Positions 1-7,126 of a stretch of DNA of 17,725 bases are shown here, in pieces. The first letter of the stretch is position 1. Each line of letters opens with the position of its first letter. The DNA comes from Rubrobacter sp. (GTDB taxonomy: Bacteria; Actinomycetota; Rubrobacteria; Rubrobacterales; Rubrobacteraceae): positions 1 through 17,725 of the forward strand of contig JADDPM010000032.1 in the NCBI GenBank assembly GCA_016781885.1, given 5' to 3'. A program made the translations under genes and the position numbers. Below the pieces are notes generated by a model. The model was not told the origin of the DNA and did not search any database. It saw only the letters and a list, made by a program, of their open reading frames with translations.

Positions 1-439
1 GTATCGCGGGCCCCGTCTCCATCGAGAGGCGTTGCAGGGCGTCCGTGAGGCTCTTCGTCTGCTCCTCGCTCCGCATGTTGTGCCCGAGGAGCAACACACC
101 GCCGACGCTGCGCTCCCGGACCATCTTCTCGATGTAGTAGTCTGGCTCTGTTCCGCCCAAGCCTACGATAAACATCTGCCCTACCGCGTCCCGTACGTCC
201 ATCGCTCCGGCTTCCTCCGTCGTCTCCTTCGGCACGGTCCCGTTCTGCTCTGCCGGCTCTCCGGGAGTCTGCGGCTGGCCCCCGCACCCGGCGAAGGCAA
301 ACAGAGAGACCACCAACGTGAAGAGGGTGCCACAGGCGAGACGAAACGAGCACCGCGGTGTTCTCGTCCTCAAGCTCCCCCACGCTCGCGAGCGCGAAGC
401 GCCGGAGAGCAGGACTCGCGCAGGTACAACCCCTCTCAC
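1..439 (-). CDS. Glycoside hydrolase family 3 lipoprotein (NagZ-like), 5' part only
   Basis: The minus strand encodes the N-terminus of an exported hydrolase that continues beyond position 1. A hydrophobic stretch ending in a lipobox (LFAFAGC) predicts a lipid-anchored, cell-surface protein. A short polar linker follows, then the typical first strand of GH3 beta-N-acetylhexosaminidases or beta-glucosidases: VGQMFIVGLGG, then a partly conserved helix and VGGVLLLGHNM. Family members cleave beta-linked sugars such as N-acetylglucosamine in muropeptides; the catalytic Asp and the His/Asp dyad would lie outside the window. The start is uncertain. I chose GTG at 437-439; TTG at 371-373 is an alternative, and neither has a convincing Shine-Dalgarno. 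It diverges from idi. The GH3 assignment rests on about 60 residues of the domain, so substrate is unknown. Confidence 0.7.
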   Translation of the reverse strand, partial: MRGVVPARVLLSGASRSRAWGSLRTRTPRCSFRLACGTLFTLVVSLFAFAGCGGQPQTPGEPAEQNGTVPKETTEEAGAMDVRDAVGQMFIVGLGGTEPDYYIEKMVRERSVGGVLLLGHNMRSEEQTKSLTDALQRLSMETGPAI

Positions 440-577
440 CGTCCTACCATTCACCTGCACGAGGAGGATAGAGTCGTACCATTTCTGATTAAATTATCGC
501 GTAGGATCCGGCCGCACGCTCGCAACCATGCACCAGCGAAGCAGAGAACGAGACTTCTGGAGACGGAGGAGCACTCG
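440..577. promoter_or_regulatory. Divergent intergenic region between GH3 lipoprotein and idi
   Basis: About 140 bases separate two divergent genes and should hold both promoters. The only AT-rich patch is 480-498. On the minus strand it contains GATAAT (493-498), a reasonable -10 for the lipoprotein gene; I could not pair it with a good -35 at 17 bases. On the plus strand TAAATT (490-495) might serve idi. The Shine-Dalgarno GGAGGA for idi lies at 565-570. Promoter positions here are weak inferences. Confidence 0.3.
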
Positions 578-1162
578 ATGAATCGGAACGAACGCGATGA
601 AGAGGTTATCCTCGTCGACGACGACGACAACCCGGTGGGGCTCGAGACCAAGTTGAGGGCGCACGAGGACGGCGGCAAGCTCCACCGGGCCTTCTCCATC
701 TTTATATTCGACCGTACGGGGAAGATGTTGCTGCAGCGCCGGGCGAGGAAGAAGTATCACTTCGGCGGGCTCTGGACCAACGCCTGTTGCAGCCACCCGA
801 AAAGGGGGGAAGAGCTTCCCGAGGCCGTCCGCGCACGCCTACAGCAGGAGTTCGGCTTCTCTACGGAGATGAGAGAGATCTTCAGCTTCGTCTACCGGGC
901 CTCGGATGCGCAGAGTGGTCTGACCGAACACGAATTTGACCACGTTTTCTACGGCGAGTTCGACGGCGAGCCGCGACCCAACCCGGACGAGATAGAAGAT
1001 TGGAAGTGGGTAGATCCCGCAAAGCTCGCAGCGGATCTGCAGAGCAATCCCCACGATTATACGCCCTGGTTCAGGATCGCAGTTCCCCGGGTGATCGAGA
1101 GCCTACCCTATCCAAGCGCCGCCGCCACCGAGCCCGTACCCCATCGACGCGACCGAAGGTGA
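578..1162 (+). CDS. idi: Isopentenyl-diphosphate delta-isomerase, type 1
   Basis: This enzyme interconverts isopentenyl and dimethylallyl diphosphate in the cytoplasm, balancing the two C5 units used for quinones, polyprenols and carotenoids. The 194-residue product is the usual length for the bacterial Nudix-fold type 1 enzyme. Visible signatures are the RAFSIFIFD strand, the TNACCSHP motif (residues 67-74) whose second Cys (C71) aligns with the catalytic Cys of the family, the metal-binding E91 in the degenerate Nudix helix, and the acidic pair E117/E119 in TEHEFDHVF. The ATG at 578 was chosen because GGAGGA precedes it by seven bases and the family N-terminus begins here. The reading frame stays open upstream to position 32, but that stretch is antisense to the lipoprotein gene. 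It stands alone, with 170 bases to the next gene. Confidence 0.95.
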   Translation: MNRNERDEEVILVDDDDNPVGLETKLRAHEDGGKLHRAFSIFIFDRTGKMLLQRRARKKYHFGGLWTNACCSHPKRGEELPEAVRARLQQEFGFSTEMREIFSFVYRASDAQSGLTEHEFDHVFYGEFDGEPRPNPDEIEDWKWVDPAKLAADLQSNPHDYTPWFRIAVPRVIESLPYPSAAATEPVPHRRDRR

Positions 1163-1334
1163 CCATCGACCCCGCACCGATCCCTCCGAGAGGACGAATC
1201 AGGAGCAGTGAGGCAACCTTCGGGTCGATCACCGGGTAAGGCCGCGCGAGCCTGCGGGCAAGGGCAGCCCTCCGGCGGTCGAGTCCAGATCTACCGCTGA
1301 GAGCCGCGCGGGTCTCGGGTATCCTTACTCTGAA
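1163..1334. other. Intergenic region upstream of the XPB helicase
   Basis: 172 bases without a convincing gene. The octamer GCCGCGCG occurs at 1241-1248 and again at 1303-1310 as a direct repeat about 60 bases apart. No strong hairpin with a T-run follows idi. The right end carries the TATCCT hexamer described as the helicase -10. Confidence 0.4.
1320..1325 (+). promoter_or_regulatory. Candidate -10 element for the XPB helicase gene
   Basis: TATCCT sits nine bases before the GTG start, and there is no Shine-Dalgarno in between. A start of transcription about seven bases downstream would leave only a few untranslated bases, so the mRNA would be leaderless or nearly so. No clear -35 is visible. 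Confidence 0.4.
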
Positions 1335-2720
1335 GTGATCAAGCTATCCTACGAATCCGGCACCCTCCTGGCGGACGTCTCCGGTGACGCCAAACCCCCG
1401 GAGCCCTTCGTCTGGGACGGCCGTACCGAGCAGTGGCGCGCCCCCGCAGGCACCTACCGCGAGACCGTACTGAGGCTGCGCGAAGAGGAGATTCCCTACA
1501 CCGACCGCGCCGCCCGCTTCGAGAAGCTCTCCCTGGAGTCACGCGTAGCTATGGAGCCGCGCCCCTACCAGAGAGAGGCGTTGAACGCCTGGCGGCGGGG
1601 GGAGCTGCGGGGCGTGGTGGTGCTGCCTACCGGGGCCGGGAAGACGGCCGTCGCGGTGCGGGCGATGGAGCGGGCAGGGAGGAGCACGCTCGTTGTGGTG
1701 CCCACGCTCGCCTTGTTGAAGCAGTGGTACTCGATACTTTCGGGCTCGTTCGGCCACTCCGTTCGGGTCGGGCTGCTGGGCGGCGGGTACCACGAGGTGA
1801 CACCGTTGACCGTGACGACCTACGACTCGGCGTACATCCACGCCGAGCGGTACGGGGACCGGTTCGCGCTCGTGGTCTACGACGAGGTACACCACCTGCC
1901 CTCACCGAAGTACGCGGTGATCCCCAAGATGCTCCTCGCCCCCTACTCACTGGGCCTCACCGCAACCCCGGAGCGGCCCGACGGCGGGCACGAGATGTTG
2001 CCCGAGCTCACCGGCCCCGTCGTATACAGGCGCTCTCCGGAGGATTTGGCCGGCACGTACCTTGCGCCCTTCGAGACGGTTCGCATCCCCGTGGAACTCA
2101 CCGCCGTCGAACGGGTCGAGTACGCCGAAGCCGACGCGGTGTACAGGGACTTCCTCGAAAAGCACCGGCTCTCGATGCGCTCTCCGGAGGACTGGCAGCG
2201 GTTCATCATGGTCGCGTCAACGAGCCATTCGGGGGGTCGGGAGGCGCTGCTGGCAGCGCGGCGGAGGCGGGAGATCCGGGCAAACGCCGAACGTAAGAGC
2301 GCGACGCTCGAGAGCCTGCTCAAGCAACACTGGCACGACCGTACCATCGTGTTCACCAAGAGCGTCGAGGAGGTGTACGCGCTCTCGAAGAGGTTCCTCG
2401 TACCCGGCATAACCTACGAGACGCCGGCCCGGGAGCGCAAAGAGATCCTGGACCGCTTCCGGGAGGGCCGCTACCGGGCCGTTATAGCCTCGGACGTCCT
2501 GAACGAGGGCGTCGACGTGCCGGAGGCGAACGTCGCCGTGATCCTGGCTGGCAGCGCCTCCCACCGTGAGTACGTCCAGCGCCTCGGCCGCGTCCTTCGC
2601 CCGCGCGAAGGAAAGAGGGCCATCCTCTACGAGCTCGTCACCGGAGGCACCGGCGAGGAGGCCGCTTCGCGCCGCCGCCGGGAGCCCGTCACGGGGGCCT
2701 ACCCGGGGGCATCTCCCTAA
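1335..2720 (+). CDS. XPB/Ssl2-type superfamily 2 DNA helicase, archaeal type
   Basis: An ATP-dependent DNA translocase/helicase related to archaeal XPB and the eukaryotic TFIIH subunit, expected to open DNA during repair with its nuclease partner Bax1. The 461-residue protein follows the compact archaeal layout: an N-terminal damage-recognition-like domain (about 1-70), helicase domain 1 with Walker A PTGAGKT (98-104) and the DEVHH box (183-187), the thumb-like insertion, then domain 2 ending in QRLGRVLRP (415-423, arginine fingers). The segment after motif III reads TATPERPDG (209-217), where archaeal XPB has the RED motif; the central Glu is replaced by Pro. GTG at 1335 is chosen because the N-terminal strand begins there and a -10 lies just upstream. 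The stop codon overlaps the next ATG by one base (TAATG). Confidence 0.92.
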   Translation: MIKLSYESGTLLADVSGDAKPPEPFVWDGRTEQWRAPAGTYRETVLRLREEEIPYTDRAARFEKLSLESRVAMEPRPYQREALNAWRRGELRGVVVLPTGAGKTAVAVRAMERAGRSTLVVVPTLALLKQWYSILSGSFGHSVRVGLLGGGYHEVTPLTVTTYDSAYIHAERYGDRFALVVYDEVHHLPSPKYAVIPKMLLAPYSLGLTATPERPDGGHEMLPELTGPVVYRRSPEDLAGTYLAPFETVRIPVELTAVERVEYAEADAVYRDFLEKHRLSMRSPEDWQRFIMVASTSHSGGREALLAARRRREIRANAERKSATLESLLKQHWHDRTIVFTKSVEEVYALSKRFLVPGITYETPARERKEILDRFREGRYRAVIASDVLNEGVDVPEANVAVILAGSASHREYVQRLGRVLRPREGKRAILYELVTGGTGEEAASRRRREPVTGAYPGASP

Positions 2721-3982
2721 TGCTCCGCGGCGAGCACGTCATGGCCCGCCTGCTGCGCGGGAGGCTCGTCCCCCACCGGCTCTCGCCCGACGACGAGCGT
2801 GCAAGGGAGGTCGCCGGGGCGCTCGTGGACCTGTATGCCAGCCACCTGGGAAGACCCAGAGCAGAGCTCGAGGAAGAGCTATCCCTCCTGGAGGAGGAGC
2901 TGGGGCCGCGCCTGGACGCCCGCCGAGGATTCAAGATCCTGCGCGGGCTCGCCAAGCTCCTCGAAGAGAGGGCGAAGTGGGCCCCGCCGACGGAGGCCGA
3001 CCCATACACCCTGCGAACCCGCCTCTTCGAGCTCACCGCAACGCTCCCCGAGCTACCATCGGCTACGACCACCCTGCTCGAAGGCGGCACCCGAGAGGAC
3101 GTGCTCGCGCGGGTCTCGACGGAGACCGGGATAGAGGACCCGGTCTCCCTGATGTACGCCGACCGGCAGGGGGCGCAGCTCCTCTCCGGGTTCGAGCCGC
3201 CCACTCCTGCGGCCCTCCTGATCTCCCGCTACAACGTCGCCCAGATACAGGGCGTCCTCTACTCCGCGAGGGACCTCTCCGTAGACCTCGGGAGGGAGGC
3301 CGACATCCGGCTCGTCTTCCACTACGTGAAGCTCTTGGGTCTGATCTACACCCTCGAGCCCACCCCTAAAGGCCACCGCCTCCACCTCGACGGACCGCTC
3401 TCCCTCTTCGGCGGCACACGCAAGTACGGCCTCCGCCTCGCCAAGCTCCTCCCCGGCCTCCTCCTCACCGCTCCCTGGACCCTTCACGCCAACGTCTCCT
3501 GGAAGGGCCGTGAAGCGAGTCTGGAGCTAACCTCTGAAACCCCGGGCCTCACGAGCCACTACAAAGGCCCCGCCGACGCGGGAGAGGGCGACGTGCGCGA
3601 GGCGTTTGCCAAAGCGTGGGAGCGGGCTAAGGACAAAGGAGGATGGGAGATAGAAGAAGGAGCAGGGGTGATCCCGGTCCCCCCGCTCAAGGCCGCGCTT
3701 GTCCCGGACTTCGCGTTCTGGAACGCCGCAACGGGCGAGAGGGTGCATCTGGAGATACTGGGCTTCTGGTCCGAGCGGTACCTGGTGGAGCGGGTCGGTC
3801 TCCTGCGGGCGGCCGCTAAAAGAGGGTACCGCGTACTCGTCGCCGCGCCCGAATCTTTGAGCATCTCGACCGGGACGCTCGCGCAGGCGACGCGGGGCTA
3901 TGTGATCTCCTTCAAGAGTCGCCTGGACGCGAAGTCCGTCCTAGTAGCGCTCGGCCGGGAGGATTGGCGGGGGTCAGGGTAG
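2720..3982 (+). CDS. Bax1-like nuclease (DUF790), partner of XPB
   Basis: A 420-residue protein of the DUF790 family, known in archaea as Bax1 (binds archaeal XPB): a structure-specific endonuclease that forms a complex with XPB and cuts DNA next to the opened region. The sequence shows the family N-terminus (LLRGRLVPHRLSP), a helical acidic region (about 45-85), the conserved RYNVAQIQGVLY block (170-181), and a C-terminal PD-(D/E)xK-like core with VPDFAFW (D330) followed by VHLEILGFWSERYL (E345). The one-base overlap with the helicase stop implies translational coupling and equimolar production, supporting a complex. ATG at 2741 (MARLLRG) is an alternative start that fits family N-termini equally well. 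The 3' end overlaps the convergent dehydratase gene by nine bases. Role in this organism is inferred from the archaeal pair. Confidence 0.88.
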   Translation: MLRGEHVMARLLRGRLVPHRLSPDDERAREVAGALVDLYASHLGRPRAELEEELSLLEEELGPRLDARRGFKILRGLAKLLEERAKWAPPTEADPYTLRTRLFELTATLPELPSATTTLLEGGTREDVLARVSTETGIEDPVSLMYADRQGAQLLSGFEPPTPAALLISRYNVAQIQGVLYSARDLSVDLGREADIRLVFHYVKLLGLIYTLEPTPKGHRLHLDGPLSLFGGTRKYGLRLAKLLPGLLLTAPWTLHANVSWKGREASLELTSETPGLTSHYKGPADAGEGDVREAFAKAWERAKDKGGWEIEEGAGVIPVPPLKAALVPDFAFWNAATGERVHLEILGFWSERYLVERVGLLRAAAKRGYRVLVAAPESLSISTGTLAQATRGYVISFKSRLDAKSVLVALGREDWRGSG

Positions 3983-4960
3983 CAGCGCGCCGATCCTCTT
4001 CAGGTCCACGTTGCCCCCGCTGACGATCACCCCGACGCGGGCGCCGGACGCTTCGATGGCCCCCTCGAAAAGGGCGGCCGCGGCCAGGGCGCCGGTAGGC
4101 TCGACGACGACCTTCATCCGCTCCCACAGCAAGAACATAGCGTGCAGGATGGCATCCTCAGCGACGGTCACCATCTCATCAACGTGGCGCAGCACGAGGG
4201 GGAAGGTAAGCCTGCCGAGCGAGGGCGTGCGGACCCCGTCGGCGATGGTGTCGGGGTTGTCTATCGTATGCAGCTTCTTCGTGCGGAAGGAGCGCGTGGC
4301 GTCGTTCGCCCTCTCGGGCTCGACCCCGACGATCCGGCAACCGGGTGAGAGGGTCCGCACGGCGATGGCACACCCGGAGAGTAGCCCTCCGCCCCCGCAA
4401 CAGACGAGGAGCAGGTCGAGTTGCCCGACCTCCTCGAAGAGCTCTCTCGCCGTCGTTCCCTGGCCGGCGATTATATCCGGGTGGTCGTAGGGTGGGATGA
4501 GGCTCAGATCACGCTCCTGGGAGATCCTTGCCCCCAACTCCTCGCGCGTGGTCTCGGTCCGGTCGTACTCCACGACCTCCGCCCCGTAACCCCTCGTCGC
4601 CGCCAGCTTTACCTCCGGGGCGTCCCCGGGCATGACGATAGTCGTAGAGACTCTCAGAAGCCGTCCTGCGAGGGCTACGGCCTGCGCGTGGTTGCCGGAG
4701 GAGTAGGCGAGGACGCCGCGCTCCCTCTGCTCGTTGGAGAGACGGGAGAGAGCGTTATAGGCACCCCGAAACTTGAAGGCGCCGGCCCGCTGGAAGTTCT
4801 CGCACTTGAAGAAGACCCTGCCCCCGACACGCTCATCCACGAACCGAGAGGTCAGTACCGGGGTACGGTTCGATACGCCATCGAGGCGGGCCGCGGCGGC
4901 CTCGACATCAGCATAGACCACTGGCGGGTCGGTTCGGGCTGCGTGCCCCAGGTCAGCCAT
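3974..4960 (-). CDS. Threonine/serine dehydratase (PLP-dependent, short form)
   Basis: A fold-type II PLP enzyme that deaminates L-threonine to 2-oxobutanoate (and often L-serine to pyruvate). The 328-residue product has the PLP-binding lysine in GAFKFRGA (K63), the substrate loop SSGNHAQ (87-93), the glycine-rich phosphate loop GGGG (189-192) and the C-terminal VSGGNVD motif. There is no C-terminal ACT-like regulatory domain, so it resembles catabolic TdcB or serine-racemase-like enzymes more than feedback-inhibited IlvA. The start at 4960 is set by a good AAGGAG (4969-4974) eight bases upstream; the frame is open further but that stretch runs across the divergent promoter. It is convergent with the Bax1 gene (nine-base overlap) and divergent from the membrane-protein gene. 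Racemase activity cannot be excluded from sequence. Confidence 0.88.
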   Translation of the reverse strand: MADLGHAARTDPPVVYADVEAAAARLDGVSNRTPVLTSRFVDERVGGRVFFKCENFQRAGAFKFRGAYNALSRLSNEQRERGVLAYSSGNHAQAVALAGRLLRVSTTIVMPGDAPEVKLAATRGYGAEVVEYDRTETTREELGARISQERDLSLIPPYDHPDIIAGQGTTARELFEEVGQLDLLLVCCGGGGLLSGCAIAVRTLSPGCRIVGVEPERANDATRSFRTKKLHTIDNPDTIADGVRTPSLGRLTFPLVLRHVDEMVTVAEDAILHAMFLLWERMKVVVEPTGALAAAALFEGAIEASGARVGVIVSGGNVDLKRIGALLP

Positions 4961-4996
4961 GCGGGATGCTCCTTGCGGTCGGCGGTCGGCGGCCGG

Positions 4997-5002
4997 AGTA
5001 TA
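4997..5002 (-). promoter_or_regulatory. Candidate -10 element of the dehydratase gene
   Basis: Read on the minus strand this is TATACT, a strong -10 match. It predicts a transcript starting near 4990 with a leader of about 30 bases that contains AAGGAG. The -35 is not evident; the position 17 bases upstream coincides with the -10 of the divergent gene. Confidence 0.5.
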
Positions 5003-5019
5003 GCCGACGCAACCGGCCC

Positions 5020-5025
5020 TATAAT
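5020..5025 (+). promoter_or_regulatory. -10 element of a probable leaderless gene
   Basis: A perfect TATAAT lies exactly six bases before the ATG of the membrane-protein gene at 5032. Transcription would begin on or next to the A of the start codon, and no Shine-Dalgarno exists, so the mRNA should be leaderless. Leaderless genes are common in actinobacteria (established knowledge). Confidence 0.65.
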
Positions 5026-5031
5026 AGGCCC

Positions 5032-5475
5032 ATGAGTAAGGACACCAGGTCGCTCCTGGCGCTCGCCGTGGGCTGCACCTTCGCGGCCGCTCTCTTCGGA
5101 TTCGGGGCGAACGTGTTCTCCTTCCGGAGTGCCTACGAGGGGCTCGGGCGGGAGACCTTGATCCAGGCAACCTCCACCCTCGTCTACCTGGGCCTAGCCC
5201 TGATCCTGGTCTTCAAAGGCGGCTGGAAAGGTGTCCTGGCGACGCTCTTCATGGTAGTCGGAGCCACGGCGGTCATCTGGGCGCTCTTCCCCCTCTCCCT
5301 CGGCCTGGCCGGTATCGGCGACCCGACGGGGTACGCGGAGAGGTTCGCGAGGCCCTGGCCCTCTTACTCGAACTGGGCCGTGTTCGACATCGTCTTCGTC
5401 GGCGGCGCCGCCACCCTCGCCCAGGGCCTGCGGCTCATGGCCCACATCAACCCCAAGGGTCCCCGAGACGAGTGA
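5032..5475 (+). CDS. Small integral membrane protein of unknown function
   Basis: A 147-residue protein with three clear hydrophobic segments (about 7-29, 47-62 and 67-88) and a weaker fourth (about 116-138), connected by short loops, ending in a charged tail. I do not recognise a family and see no catalytic motif. The ATG at 5032 is chosen over the longer open frame from 4966 because TATAAT sits six bases upstream, and because the upstream stretch belongs to the divergent dehydratase leader. The last 29 bases overlap the convergent zinc-finger gene. Its only contextual partner is the divergent dehydratase, with which it shares overlapping promoters; that might hint at linked expression but is not evidence of function. 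Confidence 0.75.
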   Translation: MSKDTRSLLALAVGCTFAAALFGFGANVFSFRSAYEGLGRETLIQATSTLVYLGLALILVFKGGWKGVLATLFMVVGATAVIWALFPLSLGLAGIGDPTGYAERFARPWPSYSNWAVFDIVFVGGAATLAQGLRLMAHINPKGPRDE

Positions 5476-5719
5476 CCTCGATCTCCTCGTCCTCGTCGAG
5501 ATCCAGGAGAAAGACCTCGCCCTTCGCGTTGAAGTCGTAAGCCTCCCGGGACAACCTCCCCCGCTCCGAGTCCTCGACCTCCACGTCCGTCACCAGCCTC
5601 CCCCGCCCCTCGCACCGCTTGCAGGGGAACGGCCGCCACGAAGCCCCGTCGTCCCCGCGTCCCTCGCAGTTCGGGCAAGCGCGGAAACCCGTATAACGAA
5701 TTGTTAACTTCTTGGCCAT
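5447..5719 (-). CDS. Small DnaJ-type CxxCxGxG zinc-finger protein
   Basis: A 90-residue protein with two CxxCxGxG units, CPNCEGRG (C15/C18) and CKRCEGRG (C33/C36), the pattern that makes one zinc centre in the DnaJ cysteine-rich domain. There is no J domain or chaperone C-terminus. The C-terminal half is acidic and ends DLDEDEEIEVTRLGDPWG. Such stand-alone fingers are found as small accessory proteins; the function here is unknown. The ATG at 5717-5719 is used because the protein begins plausibly with MAKKLTIRYTGF, though the Shine-Dalgarno (AGAAAACAGAG region) is weak. The 3' end overlaps the convergent membrane-protein gene by 29 bases. Confidence 0.72.
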   Translation of the reverse strand: MAKKLTIRYTGFRACPNCEGRGDDGASWRPFPCKRCEGRGRLVTDVEVEDSERGRLSREAYDFNAKGEVFLLDLDEDEEIEVTRLGDPWG

Positions 5720-5842
5720 CTCTGTTTTCTAACACGCCAGCAGGTCAGCATTTCAGTTCGTAGCTCTGGCTCGTCGCTGAGTGCTCGCCAGACGTTCGTG
5801 CTATCCTCGATTGCTCTGTCAAACAGATCAACTCCCCGCGGC

Positions 5843-5865
5843 CTGCCTGGTTAGCTACCCGGCAG
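5843..5865 (-). terminator. Hairpin just after ahcY, possible terminator
   Basis: CTGCC (5843-5847) pairs with GGCAG (5861-5865), and GGT (5849-5851) with ACC (5857-5859), around a five-base loop, with one mismatch in the stem. It begins one base after the ahcY stop on the minus strand. There is no adjacent T-run on that strand, so it would be a weak intrinsic terminator or a transcript-end stabiliser. Confidence 0.4.
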
Positions 5866-5866
5866 A

Positions 5867-7126
5867 TTAGTTTCCCCATCGCCAGCTCTTCTGGTAGGAG
5901 ATCTGCTCTTGCGAGAGCTCTTCGGGCTCGACGCCTAAAGAAGTGAGCTTGGCGCGAGCCACGTACTCGTCGATCTGGGGCGGTATCGGGTGTAGGCCGG
6001 GTTGCATGCCGGCGGCGTTCTTTGCGAGGTGGTGGGCGGCGAGGGCCTGGACGGCGAAGGTGAGGTCCATGATCTCTACCGGGTGCCCGTCTCCGGCGGC
6101 GATGTTGACGAGTCTCCCCCTGGCCAGAACGTGCAACCGCCGCCCGTCTGGCATCTCGTACTCCGTGATGTTCTCGCGCACCTCGCGAGCCTCGACTGCC
6201 ATCTCTCTCAAGGCCGAAAGGTCGAACTCGTGATCGTAGTGGCCCGCGTTGGCGAGCAACACCCCGCCCTTCATCCTTTCGAAGTGCTCGCGGGCGAGGA
6301 CCTTCAGGTTTCCGGTACCGGTGAGGAAGACATCCCCGACCTCCGCCGCCCGCAGCGAGTTCATGACCTCGTAGCCCTCGGCGTAGGCTTCGAGCAGCTT
6401 GACCGGGTCCGGCTCGCAGACGATGACGCGGGCGCCGAGGCCGTCTGCATACTTGGCGAGGCCGCGTCCTACCCAGCCGAAGCCCATTACCACGACCGCC
6501 TTGCCGCTGATGAAGAGGTTGGTGTTGGCGAGCAGGGCGACGAGCGAGGAGTGCCCGGTGCCGTAGCGGTTGTCGAAGAGGTGCTTCATCCGGGCGTCGT
6601 TGGCGGCGAGGACTGGGAAAGGCAGGACGCCCTCGGCCTCCATCGACCTGAGCTTGAGGACGCCGGTCGTCGTCTCCTCCGAGCCCCCGATAACGTTGCC
6701 GACGAGGTCCGGGTGGTGCTCGACGAGCCTCCCCACCAACTCCGCTCCGTCGTCTATTAAAAGCTCGGGGCCGGTCTCCAAGGTCTGGTGCAGGTAATAT
6801 TCGAACTCCTCGTTGGTCGGGTCGTGGGTGGCGAAGACCCGCACTCCCCGCTCGGTCAGAGCGGCGCAGACGTCGTCCTGGGTCGAGAGCGGGTTGCTTC
6901 CCGCGACCGTGACGTCCGCCCCGGCCCGCGCGAGCAGCAACGCCAGGTACGCCGTCTTGGCCTCCAGGTGGATGGTCATGGCGATCCTTCGTCCCCTCAA
7001 CATCCCGTCGGCGAGTTGCACTTTCGAGATGCAGTTCAGTACCGGGGAGTGCTGGGCTACCCAGTCGATCTTGCGATGTCCACCGGGGGCGAGCGCGGGG
7101 TCCTTTATGACGGATTCCTGAATCAT
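5867..7126 (-). CDS. ahcY: Adenosylhomocysteinase (short, Thermotoga/archaeal-like form)
   Basis: NAD-dependent hydrolase that splits S-adenosylhomocysteine into adenosine and homocysteine, relieving product inhibition of methyltransferases. The 419 residues show the family blocks in order: substrate-binding H53 (TIHLEAKTA), D126 in DDGAEL, SEETTTG (149-155), the catalytic K181 and D185 in NDARMKHLFDN, the Rossmann motif GFGWVG (215-220) and the NAGH motif (293-296). The position of the classical YGC cysteine is Thr (RYGTGHS). The protein ends at SYQKSWRWGN and lacks the PDHYRY-type tail that completes the neighbouring subunit's NAD site in classical enzymes. This resembles shorter thermophile and archaeal forms. 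An S-inosylhomocysteine hydrolase is a possible alternative. Its ATG overlaps the proline dehydrogenase stop (ATGA), so the two are translationally coupled. Confidence 0.93.
   Translation of the reverse strand: MIQESVIKDPALAPGGHRKIDWVAQHSPVLNCISKVQLADGMLRGRRIAMTIHLEAKTAYLALLLARAGADVTVAGSNPLSTQDDVCAALTERGVRVFATHDPTNEEFEYYLHQTLETGPELLIDDGAELVGRLVEHHPDLVGNVIGGSEETTTGVLKLRSMEAEGVLPFPVLAANDARMKHLFDNRYGTGHSSLVALLANTNLFISGKAVVVMGFGWVGRGLAKYADGLGARVIVCEPDPVKLLEAYAEGYEVMNSLRAAEVGDVFLTGTGNLKVLAREHFERMKGGVLLANAGHYDHEFDLSALREMAVEAREVRENITEYEMPDGRRLHVLARGRLVNIAAGDGHPVEIMDLTFAVQALAAHHLAKNAAGMQPGLHPIPPQIDEYVARAKLTSLGVEPEELSQEQISYQKSWRWGN

Noticed and set aside
32..577. Long open frame fused in front of idi
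   Set aside because: Arg/Pro/His-rich translation antisense to the GH3 lipoprotein; idi has a clear Shine-Dalgarno and start at 578.
1267..1310. tRNA-like T-arm text (GGTCGAGTCC) upstream of the helicase
   Set aside because: The loop is one base short, the T-stem does not pair beyond two bases, and no acceptor or anticodon arms can be drawn.
1433..2296. 287-codon open frame overlapping the helicase
   Set aside because: Arg/Gly-rich out-of-frame shadow of a gene with full helicase motifs.
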